From: DASRHT01 sp035650355
GTDB lineage: Bacteria; Chloroflexota; Ktedonobacteria; Ktedonobacterales; Ktedonobacteraceae
Assembly: GCA_035650355.1 (NCBI GenBank)
Contig: DASRHT010000050.1
Span: 1 to 64,000, forward strand
DNA length: 64,000 bases
Direction of reading: 5' to 3'
Shown here: piece by piece, positions 55,599-64,000 of the stretch
Layout: each line of letters begins with the position of its first letter
How positions within the stretch are numbered: position 1 is the stretch's first letter
Made by a program: the position numbers and the translations under genes
The notes under the pieces: model-generated
What the model was told of the DNA's origin: nothing
Databases searched by the model: none
The model's input: the letters and a program-made list of their open reading frames with translations, nothing else

Positions 55599-57822
55599 TG
55601 CAACGTGGCGCAAACGCTTCTCAATTCTGCGTAACCGGCTCTACCTCTATCCACCGCCGGAACCAATGCCGCGTACCCGCCTGTTCTGGTTTGCCACCGC
55701 GCTGGTTTCTCTTGCTGTGATCGCATTTAGCCTGTTCTTTATCTTCTATATGGCCGCCCGGCAGGATGCCTTCGGCCTCAATGCTGAAGATTTTGGCATT
55801 ATGGACCAGGCAATCTGGAATACGCTGCATGGCAATATGCTACATCAGACGATCTGCAATATTGTGACCGATACAAACTGTTATACGACTGATGGCGTTT
55901 CTCGCTTTGCTATTCACTTTGAGCCAATCCTGTTCCCGGTTTCACTGCTCTATCTGATCTGGCCCGATCCCAAGATATTGCTGGTGGCGCAAACGCTGAT
56001 CGTGGCAAGCGGAGCCTTTCCAGCTTTCTGGCTGGCACGCCTGCGCTTGCGCAATGAGCTGGCAGCGGTGGCAATCGCGGTACTTTACCTGCTCTATCCT
56101 GCTCAGCAGCAGGCGACGGTCTCCGATTTTCATGCCGTGACCTTTACGGCGGCGTTCCTGCTATTTACGCTGTATTTTATGTATACGCGCCGCACGGTCT
56201 GGCTCCTGGTCTTTGCCATCCTGGCGATGGCTTGCAAGGAGGAAATCCCGCTCGTTGTGGCTATGCTCGGCCTCTGGACGATAGTCTTCCAGCAGCGTTG
56301 GCGCAGCGGCCTCGCGCTGATCCTTATCGCGGTGGCCTGGTTCGCTCTGGCCTTTCAGATGTTTCATCTCTTCAGCCCCACCGGACATCCCCTGCTGGCC
56401 TCTCGCTATGGACAACTGGGCAATGGACCGGTGCAAATTGTTACTAATATCGTCAGGCATCCCTTTGGCTTCATAAAACTGTATGTTTTCTCTCCTGGCC
56501 GACGGACGTATCTGGATACGCTGCTCTCGCCCACCCTGTATTTACCGCTGCTCGCCCCCTGGGTGCTGGTCATGGCTCTTCCGTCGCTGGCGATCAATCT
56601 GTTAAGCTCGAACTTCCAGATGTACAGTGGACTGTTCCAGTACAATGCTGAAATCGTGCCCATCCTGATCTTTTCTACAATTGAAGCTATCGTGCTGCTT
56701 TTGTGGCTGGTATCGGTAATTGGCGCTCGTTGGCGCAACTGGCAGCAGGGGACCCCAGAAGAAACCGCCGCACCGGCTCGCTCCTGGAGATATGCACGGG
56801 TAGCACATGTGGGTATGCTGGTAGTGCTGCTGGGGCTGATTCTCTTCTCGACGGTGCGCTGGGATGATGATTTTCATGGGCAGATGCCGTTCTCAAAGGG
56901 ATTCGCCTGGCCCACAATTTCTACCCATATTGCCTTAGCCAATCGCTTCATTAGCATGATTCCGCCCGATGCCTCCGTTTCGGCTCAAACACATCTGGTG
57001 ACGCATCTCAGTCACCGGACGAAAATCTATCTCTTTCCTTATGGGGCCGATAGCGCCGATTATGTCTTCCTGGATGTCACGAGCGATATTTATCCTTACA
57101 GCGTGCCGCGAACTTATATGGACACGCTAAAAAAGGTCCTGCTGAGTGGCAATTATGGCATTGTTGCTGCTCAAGATGGGTATCTGTTGCTCAAACGCGG
57201 TCTGCCGCCACCGGGCATCACTTCATCCTCGACGGCACAACCCGGACAGAATCTCGAAAATACGGTAACATCCATGAGTCCGAACCTGTCGGAGAATTTT
57301 TGCTCGTACATATATGCTGCACCAGATGCGGCCACGCATCGGCTTCAGGCAACATTTGCCGATCAGAGAAATAGTATAAACCTGGTCGGCTTCAAGATTG
57401 ACGCGAATAGTACGAGCAACACCTTCAGCAGAAATGATGGACGTATGGTCATAACAACGTACTGGCAGACTAGCAGGCCAATAGCCACGCCGCTTCAGAT
57501 GGTCGTATTGTTGCATGAGAGCGATGGGAAAGAATATTTTGAGACCAATGATGTCGCCGATCTCTCTTTGTGCCAGACCACCTCATGGCAGCCCGGCAGG
57601 GTTGTGCGCATGACGACCGAGACATTTAGCCTGCAAAACTCATCTGTGCCAAATGGGCTAGCATATTTGTCCATAGCCCTTTTACCTCTCGCACAGTCTT
57701 CTAGTACAATGATGGATGTGCAGGCCCGGCTGCCTTTACAAATGGTGAATGCGCCGGGGACGGTTATGCCAACTCGCGGTACTAATGCTTTGCAGTTGAT
57801 GCCAATCACAATTGTCAAGTAA
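55591..57822 (+). CDS. DUF2079 multi-pass membrane protein (GT-C-like)
   Basis: 743 residues from GTG 55591. There are about ten transmembrane helices in residues 30-430, with the DUF2079 motif 'GLNAEDFGIMDQAIWNTLHGN' (an ED pair after TM1, as in GT-C sugar transferases) and 'FAIHFEPILFPVSLLY'. The C-terminal 300 residues are extracellular-type ('SVSAQTHLVTHLSHRTKIYLFPYGADSADYVFLDV'). It would transfer a sugar from a lipid carrier to an acceptor outside the membrane. It is third in the operon with the lipid-sugar synthase and the flippase-like protein, which is consistent with that. Confidence 0.8.
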   Translation: MISATWRKRFSILRNRLYLYPPPEPMPRTRLFWFATALVSLAVIAFSLFFIFYMAARQDAFGLNAEDFGIMDQAIWNTLHGNMLHQTICNIVTDTNCYTTDGVSRFAIHFEPILFPVSLLYLIWPDPKILLVAQTLIVASGAFPAFWLARLRLRNELAAVAIAVLYLLYPAQQQATVSDFHAVTFTAAFLLFTLYFMYTRRTVWLLVFAILAMACKEEIPLVVAMLGLWTIVFQQRWRSGLALILIAVAWFALAFQMFHLFSPTGHPLLASRYGQLGNGPVQIVTNIVRHPFGFIKLYVFSPGRRTYLDTLLSPTLYLPLLAPWVLVMALPSLAINLLSSNFQMYSGLFQYNAEIVPILIFSTIEAIVLLLWLVSVIGARWRNWQQGTPEETAAPARSWRYARVAHVGMLVVLLGLILFSTVRWDDDFHGQMPFSKGFAWPTISTHIALANRFISMIPPDASVSAQTHLVTHLSHRTKIYLFPYGADSADYVFLDVTSDIYPYSVPRTYMDTLKKVLLSGNYGIVAAQDGYLLLKRGLPPPGITSSSTAQPGQNLENTVTSMSPNLSENFCSYIYAAPDAATHRLQATFADQRNSINLVGFKIDANSTSNTFSRNDGRMVITTYWQTSRPIATPLQMVVLLHESDGKEYFETNDVADLSLCQTTSWQPGRVVRMTTETFSLQNSSVPNGLAYLSIALLPLAQSSSTMMDVQARLPLQMVNAPGTVMPTRGTNALQLMPITIVK

Positions 57823-57869
57823 TATCTAGCGTATGCGGCACGAACAAGAAAACGAAAGAGGTTGTAGTG

Positions 57870-59336
57870 ATGGGCACTTATTTGGGTCAACTCCCGCCCG
57901 CCGAACTCGCCCGGCTAAAAGCTGAATTAGCCGAGACGCTGATTGCTAATTTCTGCTATCCGCGCTTTTTTGATTATCGCACCGAGTCGTTACGGATGCG
58001 CCCCGTTGATCGCGCCAAGCGCCAGGAAGTCTGGCTTTACCTCAGTTCGTTCGACTTTACTTCCTGGGGGCGCTTAGACCTGATGTCGCCTGATCTCCAG
58101 CTCCAGGTGGAAAACCTCTTTATTCAGTTCGTGCAGCGCAACCGCAGCTTTTTTGGCGATCAAGGCCGCAAGAGAATGGCCGATATCCGCCTGCTGATTA
58201 ATACATCAGCGGCATCGGTCGTCCAGGGCTTACGGAACCATATGGCGGGCCAGAAGCAGGGCAATACCGCCTTCGGTAGCCCTCGCCCGGTCGTTTCCTG
58301 GACTACGCCAATTGTGAAGGGACGAACAGAGCCGAACTGGGAGCAGATTTCCGCTGCGACAATGGCATTGCAGCAGCAGTTGCAAGAACTACGCGGAGAA
58401 GTCAAGCCCGCTCTTGTAATCGAAGGGCGTCCCGCAGCAACCCCTTCCCCTTCAGCGGCCCCTGCATCTCCACGACCGATACAGTCGCGCATCGTGGGGC
58501 CTGGCATTGAGCGTGACAGGCAGCCGATACCTCCTGCTCCAGCAACGGCGCCCCCGAGCATTTCTCGCCCTATGCCGGATGCCGCTCCATCGATTTCGCG
58601 AGGCGCGCCTCCTTTGAGTCCTGCCGCTTCGATGGGGCTACCGCCTATACCAACACCGAACAACCCGGTATCCGCGCAGCCTTTGAGACCTGCCGTTGCT
58701 ACAGGATCACCTCCGGCGCCAAACAACCCGGTATCAGTGCCGCCTATGGGAACGCGGCCATCGGGATCGCTTAATGCTCCCGTGGAACCTATGTCCAGGC
58801 GCAGGTCGGAGCCGCTGGTTACCCGTATAGAACTTTCTCCCGCTTCCAATCCATTACCACCAAAGGCGCCAGCGAACAGCACCCATACCGCACCTGCGGC
58901 TGGTCCGTTGCCTCCTAAGGCGCCAGCGAACAGTGGCTATGTTGCGCCCATTTCGGGGATGGTGCCAACGCCTGCCTCAGTTCCTTCGCGCGGCTTGACC
59001 CAACCCACGCCAAAGGTGACGCAGGCGGCTGCCGGTCAGCGCGACGCCTCGATTATGCCGATTGGCGAGGATGATATAGCCATTTTTGACCAGATGCGCC
59101 ACCAACTCCTGGTATGGATGCGGATCGAAGCGGTGAAAGCGGGCCTGGATATCTCTAATCTGGGGCCTGCACAGTTGCTAGAAATACTGCGTCAGCAGGG
59201 CCGTATCGACGAGACGCGCTTGCAAGTCGTATCAACCCTGCTCAATCTCTCTAATCAGGTCGTGCGCACCGGTATGGTGAGCATCCTCGATTATAAGCAG
59301 GCGTTGATGTTCCATCTTATGCATACCAAAAGGTAA
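57870..59336 (+). CDS. Hypothetical protein with Pro-rich linker
   Basis: 488 residues from ATG 57870 (GAGG upstream). N-terminal helical domain (1-130, 'LGQLPPAELARLKAELAETLIANFCYPRFFDYRTESLRMRPVDRAKRQEVWLYLSSFDF'). Then about 240 residues of Pro/Ala/Ser-rich low complexity with repeated 'PxSRxxP', 'NNPVS' and 'PLPPKAPANS' units. The C-terminal helical domain (about 390-488, 'DIAIFDQMRHQLLVWMRIEAVKAGLDISNLGPAQLLEIL') completes it. No known family. The repeat of the NNPVS and PPKAPANS blocks shows internal duplication. It may tether two small domains and is convergent with mfd. Confidence 0.6.
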   Translation: MGTYLGQLPPAELARLKAELAETLIANFCYPRFFDYRTESLRMRPVDRAKRQEVWLYLSSFDFTSWGRLDLMSPDLQLQVENLFIQFVQRNRSFFGDQGRKRMADIRLLINTSAASVVQGLRNHMAGQKQGNTAFGSPRPVVSWTTPIVKGRTEPNWEQISAATMALQQQLQELRGEVKPALVIEGRPAATPSPSAAPASPRPIQSRIVGPGIERDRQPIPPAPATAPPSISRPMPDAAPSISRGAPPLSPAASMGLPPIPTPNNPVSAQPLRPAVATGSPPAPNNPVSVPPMGTRPSGSLNAPVEPMSRRRSEPLVTRIELSPASNPLPPKAPANSTHTAPAAGPLPPKAPANSGYVAPISGMVPTPASVPSRGLTQPTPKVTQAAAGQRDASIMPIGEDDIAIFDQMRHQLLVWMRIEAVKAGLDISNLGPAQLLEILRQQGRIDETRLQVVSTLLNLSNQVVRTGMVSILDYKQALMFHLMHTKR

Positions 59337-59340
59337 GGGC

Positions 59341-59411
59341 GGGGCTTGCCCCTGCCCTGCTAATACCAACCCCCTTGTCTCCGCCCATCGGGCAACCGCA
59401 AGGGATTGCCC
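59341..59411. repeat. Extragenic palindromes between convergent genes
   Basis: GGGGCTTGCCCC (59341-59352) and GGGCAA...TTGCCC (59390-59395 with 59406-59411). The layout resembles repeated extragenic sequences of this genome type, and similar GC-rich text lies beside mfd's 5' end. They could serve as a shared terminator. Confidence 0.45.
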
Positions 59412-59428
59412 CTACAGCCCATTTCTTG

Positions 59429-62400
59429 TTAAGCTGTTGAAGAAGCGGAGGCCGTGATTTCCGGTAACAGGTCGCGGATCTGTTGCAACCATTCTGGACC
59501 CAGAAGGCGGCGAGGGATACGAATCACTCCCTGCTGCACCCGCGCCTCGTTGCGGAAACGACGGTACAGCAAGATTCTGTTTGGCACGACCGTGCGCCTG
59601 ACCGTCAGTACGAGTTCGTTGTCTTTCATCGCGATAGCTTCGAATCCACGTTGCACGGCCTCGACCTTCAAGCGTACCAGTGTCAGCAAATTCTGCACCG
59701 GCATGGGCAGCGCGCCAAAGCGGTCGCTCATCTCCGCCGCCATTGTTTCGACCTGCTCCGGCAGGTTGAGATTTGCCAGCCGTTGATAGAAATTGACCTT
59801 GAGCGCGCGATCCCCGATATATTCATCGGGCAAATAGGCGTCAAGCGGCAGATCGATAGTGGCGCTGGGCAGGCCAACCTCGACCTGCTTCCCCTGCAAC
59901 TCCTGCACGGCCTCCGCTAGCAATTTGCAGTAGAGATCGAAACCGACCGAGTTCATGAAGCCGGATTGTTCCCCGCCGAGCAGGTTGCCAGCGCCACGGA
60001 TCTCCAGGTCTTTCATGGCTATACGAAATCCTGCTCCAAGCTCGGTAGCCTCGAAGATGGCGCGCAGGCGCTTCTCCTGGATGGGCGTGAGCCTGGCATC
60101 CTTGTTATAGAAGAAGTAGGCATACGCCTGATGCGTGCCGCGCCCAACGCGTCCGCGCAACTGGTAGAGTTGCGCCAGCCCGAAGAAGGCCGCGTTATTG
60201 ACGATGATTGTGTTGGCATTCGGGATGTCCAGCCCGTTTTCGATGATCGTCGTCGAGATCAGCACGTCGTATTCGCCGTTGGAGAAGCCTAGCATCACTC
60301 GTTCGAGCTGCTCTTCGTTCATTTGTCCGTGCCCGACGATGATGCGCGCCTCCGGTACCAGCCTTTGCAATTTCTGAGCAATCACCTGAATACCCTGCAC
60401 GCGGTTATGCACGAAGAAGACCTGCCCACCACGGTCGATCTCGCGCAGGATCGCTTCGCGAATAAGATCGTCGTCGTACTCACGGATCGTCGTGCGGATC
60501 GGTAAACGTTCCTGCGGAGGCGTTTCGATGACGCTCATATCGCGCAGATTGACCAGCGACATATGCAGCGTGCGCGGGATAGGCGTAGCCGTCATGGTTA
60601 GCACGTCAATTTCGTGGCGCATTTGCTTCAGCCGCTCTTTATGCGCCACGCCAAAACGCTGCTCCTCATCAACGATCAATAGGCCCAGGTTCAGGAAGAC
60701 AACATCTTTTTGCAGCAGGCGATGGGTGCCGATGACAATATCGACCTTACCAAGCGCGAGATCCTCCAGCACATGCTTCTGTTCCTTTTCTGAACGGAAG
60801 CGGCTGAGCAGCTCCACGCGCACAGGGTAGGCTTTCAGGCGCTCTCTGAAGGTATTGTAGTGCTGCAATGCCAGCACGGTCGTTGGCACAAGGACGGCAA
60901 CCTGGTGATGGTCGAGCACAGCCTTGAAGGCCGCGCGGAGCGCAACCTCCGTCTTGCCATAGCCTACGTCGCCGCATACCAGACGATCCATCGGTCGAGG
61001 TCGCTCCATATCGGCTTTGACCTCTTCAATGGCGTGGGCCTGATCGGGCGTTTCCTCATAAGGGAAGGCGTCTTCCAGCTCTTGCAACCAGGGCTGCTCC
61101 GCATCTGGCGGGTACGCGTGGCCTTGAGCTGCTTCGCGCATGCTGTAGAGGCGCAGGAGGTCGCGGGCAATGTCCTGAACGTTTTCCTTGACCCTCGATT
61201 TGGCGCGGGTCCATTCGCTGGTGCCCAGTTTGCTGAGCGCGGGAATGGTATCGCCCATGCCGATGTAGCGCGTAACGCGGTCAAGCTGGTCGGTCGGGAT
61301 GTACAGCTTATCGGTGCCCGCATACTGGATCAACAGGTATTCGCGCTCGACGCCGGTCATATTCATTCGCACTAGGCCCTCAAAACGCCCAATCCCGTGC
61401 TCCTGGTGAACAACGTAATCGCCAGGGTTGACCTCGGCCAGGAAAGAGGCGGGAGTGACGGGCTTGCGCCGTTGCGCGCCGCGCCGCTTCGACCAGCCAA
61501 AGATCTCCGTGTCCGTATAGATGCGCAGCGCCAGCGAGCGCGATTGCCATCCCTCTACCATCTGCCCCTGGATCAGTGTTAAAGTGCCCGCATCTGGAGG
61601 TTGGTTGATGTTTGTGCCAGGGCTAACGTGAATGGTTGCTTCCGGCAAGATGCTTTCATCGCTCAGCACTTCTGACATGCGCCGGGCCTGAGCGGTGACT
61701 ATCACAATCCGTTCCCGATTGTCGAGCATCTTGCGGCAATCCTGGACGAATGCTCGCAACCTGCCACCATATGAGCTGGCACTGCTGAACGTTGGCACTA
61801 GATTCTCAGTTCCACCCTGCTGCCGTACCTCAAAATCGCTTTCCGCCACCGAGAGGATATCCGCCAGGCGCAACTGGAGCCGCTGCTGAATCTGCGGCTC
61901 TAGCTGCTGCCACGTTACATACGCGTCTCGCAGATGTGCAGGATTTTCGCGCTCGCGTTCCAGCCGTTCCTTCATCTCCACGGCCTGGGCATCAAACTCG
62001 GCAATATGGCTCTGGATGCTGGCGGGGTTGTCGAGGATCAGCAGCCCGGTGCGCGGCAGGTAATCCAGAATGGTCGCCTGATTATGCAGGTAGGGCAGGT
62101 AGAAGGTAATATCATCAAAAGAGCGGCGCTGGCGCAGTTCCTCTAAATCGTGCTGCCATCGCTCCTCGGCATCGCGATGCAAGATATTGCTATCCAGGCG
62201 TTCAAGCTCTCCAACCGCCTCCGGTCCGCGAATGGGTAGCGCCTCGCGAGCAGGCCCAACCACACAGACATTGATCGGATTAAGCGAACGTTGGGTCTCC
62301 TGATCGAATGTGCGCAGGGACTCGATCTCGTCGCCAAAGAACTCGACACGGACCGGACGCGGGAGGGTCGGCGGGAAGAGATCGACGATGCCGCCGCGAT

Positions 62401-62944
62401 GACTAAATTGCCCCGGCTCTTCCACCTCCGCTACAGGCTCATAGCCGAGATTGTAGAGATGGTCCAGCATCATCGTGAGATCAACTTCCTGCCCTGGCTG
62501 CATGCTAAACAGCGAGGCGGATAGCTCCTGCGGCGGAATGACGGGCTGAGTGAGGGCGCGAGCGCAGCAGACCACCAGGGGCGTGCGCTCGCGTTCCACC
62601 ATAGCGATCAGCCCCTGCATACGCTGCTGCGTTGTCACGGCATCGCCAATGAGGCGTTCATAGGGCAGGGCGTCGCGGCCTGGAATATAGAATACGTCGC
62701 TCGGACCGGGCACGAACTGTTTGAGCGTCTCGACCATCTGGCCGGCCTCTGTTTCATCTTTGACCACCAGCAAGAGAGGTTGTTTCAGCGTGATAAAAAG
62801 GGTGGCAACCACGTAAGGGCGCGCGGCTTCGGTGATCCCGGTGAGCGCGGGCACGCCTTCAGCTTTGCGCAGTTGTTCTAGCAAGCGGCGGTATTCGGGC
62901 CTTTGTGCGAGTAATCCGAGTAATCCCTGTAATGTCAACATCAT
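59429..62944 (-). CDS. mfd: Transcription-repair coupling factor
   Basis: 1171 residues, full length for Mfd. It has an N-terminal UvrB-like region ('GVPALTGITEAARPYVVATLF', 'YIPGRDALPYERL'), then the RNA-polymerase-interacting CarD-like domain ('GDYVVHQEHGIGRFEGLVRM...DKLYIPTDQLDRVTRYIG'). The RecG-like translocase has GDVGYGKTEVALRAAFKA (motif I), DEEQRFG (II) and TMTATPIPRTLHMSL (III). The TRCF C-terminal domain closes it. Mfd removes stalled RNA polymerase and recruits UvrA. The exact start is uncertain: GGAGG directly abuts ATG 62944/62941, so TTG 62938 may be used. It is a chromosomal housekeeping gene. Confidence 0.95.
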   Translation of the reverse strand: MMLTLQGLLGLLAQRPEYRRLLEQLRKAEGVPALTGITEAARPYVVATLFITLKQPLLLVVKDETEAGQMVETLKQFVPGPSDVFYIPGRDALPYERLIGDAVTTQQRMQGLIAMVERERTPLVVCCARALTQPVIPPQELSASLFSMQPGQEVDLTMMLDHLYNLGYEPVAEVEEPGQFSHRGGIVDLFPPTLPRPVRVEFFGDEIESLRTFDQETQRSLNPINVCVVGPAREALPIRGPEAVGELERLDSNILHRDAEERWQHDLEELRQRRSFDDITFYLPYLHNQATILDYLPRTGLLILDNPASIQSHIAEFDAQAVEMKERLERERENPAHLRDAYVTWQQLEPQIQQRLQLRLADILSVAESDFEVRQQGGTENLVPTFSSASSYGGRLRAFVQDCRKMLDNRERIVIVTAQARRMSEVLSDESILPEATIHVSPGTNINQPPDAGTLTLIQGQMVEGWQSRSLALRIYTDTEIFGWSKRRGAQRRKPVTPASFLAEVNPGDYVVHQEHGIGRFEGLVRMNMTGVEREYLLIQYAGTDKLYIPTDQLDRVTRYIGMGDTIPALSKLGTSEWTRAKSRVKENVQDIARDLLRLYSMREAAQGHAYPPDAEQPWLQELEDAFPYEETPDQAHAIEEVKADMERPRPMDRLVCGDVGYGKTEVALRAAFKAVLDHHQVAVLVPTTVLALQHYNTFRERLKAYPVRVELLSRFRSEKEQKHVLEDLALGKVDIVIGTHRLLQKDVVFLNLGLLIVDEEQRFGVAHKERLKQMRHEIDVLTMTATPIPRTLHMSLVNLRDMSVIETPPQERLPIRTTIREYDDDLIREAILREIDRGGQVFFVHNRVQGIQVIAQKLQRLVPEARIIVGHGQMNEEQLERVMLGFSNGEYDVLISTTIIENGLDIPNANTIIVNNAAFFGLAQLYQLRGRVGRGTHQAYAYFFYNKDARLTPIQEKRLRAIFEATELGAGFRIAMKDLEIRGAGNLLGGEQSGFMNSVGFDLYCKLLAEAVQELQGKQVEVGLPSATIDLPLDAYLPDEYIGDRALKVNFYQRLANLNLPEQVETMAAEMSDRFGALPMPVQNLLTLVRLKVEAVQRGFEAIAMKDNELVLTVRRTVVPNRILLYRRFRNEARVQQGVIRIPRRLLGPEWLQQIRDLLPEITASASSTA

Positions 62945-63124
62945 CCTCCGAGGGCACAACAAATAGCGCCCCTACAAGCATCAGCCATAGGGGTGTTGTG
63001 GCCCTTTCTCTAAACCTTCAACTGTTATCATAGTTCCAAAAACCCTGGCAGTCAAGGGACTACTCACGGTTTTCAGCTTCAGCTTCGCCGGTTTACAAAG
63101 CAACTGACTCGGCGGCAGGTTACA

Positions 63125-64000
63125 CTACGGGCAACCTCTCACAGGGGAAGAGGAGACACGCATCACAGAGATGAAAGAGGGGGCCGAGGATTTCCCTCGT
63201 CTCCTGCGTTTCACCGGACTTGCCGTTTCCATTCCCTGTTGCTGTTTCCATGCCTCATGCCGTTGCATGAGCATGGCCTTGATGGCCTTGCGGTCACGGC
63301 AAGCGGGTAACGCGTTGTCCCCGAGCCGCCGACTGATATTGATCGACGCGTTATAGTCAGCATGGGCCTCGAAGCCGCAGACCTGGCAACAAAACGTTTG
63401 TTGGTTCGGTCGGTTGTTGCGGTCGGTATAATGGCACACACTGCACTCCTGGGAACTGTACGCGCTCATGACCGGGGTGGCCTTGACCCCACGTTTTTGA
63501 CTATTCCAGACGATCTGCTGGGGAATGCGTCCTAAGTTGGACGCCCGCAGATAGGCGTTTTGGGCTTTGACCTTAAAGCGCATCGAAGCCACCGATAACT
63601 GCTCATAGGCAAACTGGACGCCTTCGTGCGCAGGATCAGTAAAGCACGCTTTGACGGCCCGATTGATCTCTTGCTTGACATGGCGCAGCAGCCGCTGCCC
63701 GCTCCGACTGCTGGTAGAGGGCAGCTTCTTCCCCCCTTTTTTCTGCAAACACGCTCGCAGTTTCGCTTTCCTGCGGCGTTTAGCGCGATCTCGCTTATGA
63801 CGCGCCCGCAGGTGTTTATGGAACGAGCCGCACTGCTTGCCGGTGCTCGTTGTCACAAAATTGGCAATGCCCACATCAATACCGACCACAGGCGCATCGG
63901 GAACGAGTTCTTGCATGACTTCCTCATCGTAAGAAAGCGTGAGCCACCAGACGCCGCCCCGCCGATTGAGTTGGACGCTGCTGTTGAGCTTCCTCGGTTG
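63125..64000 (-). CDS. tnpB: TnpB RNA-guided nuclease (IS200/IS605 type), 5' end outside window
   Basis: The reading frame continues past the window edge (at least 291 codons). RuvC-I Asp lies in GIDVGIANF, RuvC-II Glu in QFAYEQLSV, and the zinc ribbon is CSVCHYTDRN...CCQVCGFEAHADYNASINI, with the RuvC-III Asp in HADYN. All three acidic residues and four cysteines are kept. Family members are omega-RNA-guided DNA nucleases. The tail after the last motif is basic. No tnpA is visible. The sequence 3' of the gene (63000-63124) would encode the omega RNA end if the element is whole; it contains no gene. Confidence 0.9.
   Translation of the reverse strand, partial: QPRKLNSSVQLNRRGGVWWLTLSYDEEVMQELVPDAPVVGIDVGIANFVTTSTGKQCGSFHKHLRARHKRDRAKRRRKAKLRACLQKKGGKKLPSTSSRSGQRLLRHVKQEINRAVKACFTDPAHEGVQFAYEQLSVASMRFKVKAQNAYLRASNLGRIPQQIVWNSQKRGVKATPVMSAYSSQECSVCHYTDRNNRPNQQTFCCQVCGFEAHADYNASINISRRLGDNALPACRDRKAIKAMLMQRHEAWKQQQGMETASPVKRRRRGKSSAPSFISVMRVSSSPVRGCP

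Noticed and set aside
58160..58882. 240-codon Gly-rich minus-strand frame
   Set aside because: Antisense shadow of the Pro/Ala-rich linker of the 57870-59336 gene.

Overview
The window looks like a chromosome segment of a Chloroflexota bacterium, most likely a Ktedonobacteria-type organism. This rests on the set of large XRE/NB-ARC proteins with TPR or WD40 tails, the DUF2079 membrane protein with a dolichyl-phosphate-mannose-synthase-like glycosyltransferase, the moderate GC, and GC-rich extragenic palindromes. The assignment is inference; no rRNA is present to prove it.

Layout. (1) 1-3449, left chromosomal flank: a LexA-like repressor fused to a two-helix membrane tail, a GNAT acetyltransferase, and a small DUF3467/toxin-type operon. 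(2) 3450-51483, an integrated mobile element of about 48 kb, bounded by a 28-bp direct repeat that is the 3' end of the tmRNA gene ssrA. Its tyrosine integrase (50169-51317) lies beside the right end, and matching tandem GGTGTCAAATT-type arm sites lie inside both ends. (3) 51460-64000, right flank: ssrA, a thioesterase, a glycerophosphodiester phosphodiesterase, a glycosyltransferase/flippase-like/DUF2079 operon, a Pro-rich hypothetical gene, mfd, and a TnpB gene cut by the window edge.

Element modules, left to right. A membrane protein of unknown role and a gene-free regulatory stretch with GGTACC-centred palindromes. A mobilisation-like set (replication-relaxation protein, small membrane protein, TraG/TraD-like ATPase). 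A conflict/regulatory cargo: a membrane-anchored nucleosidase divergent from an XRE-NB-ARC-TPR protein, a ThiO-like oxidase, and an XRE-NB-ARC protein with 14 WD40 blades. A three-repeat degenerate CRISPR-like array without cas genes. A tight operon of small proteins, an annealing-protein candidate, a sigma-70-type factor, a SF2 helicase, a DndC/PAPS-reductase-like protein and a radical SAM protein. Two DNA methyltransferase genes, one fused to a helicase. A replication module: a DUF3987-like ATPase, a nested iteron/dyad region, and a 1056-residue primase-DNA polymerase I fusion. A second membrane/ATPase module with a HerA-like motor. Finally an accessory right end with a dead recombinase paralogue, a DUF488-ASCH fusion, a Mom-like protein and an IS110 remnant.

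I see no capsid, terminase, portal or VirB4 gene, so the element reads as an integrative, self-replicating plasmid-like or conjugative element rather than a prophage. The most novel parts are the primase-polymerase fusion with its symmetrical iteron origin candidate, the LexA-membrane fusion, the nucleosidase/NB-ARC pair, and the cas-less CRISPR-like array. All function calls come from reading motifs by eye; no database search was run.
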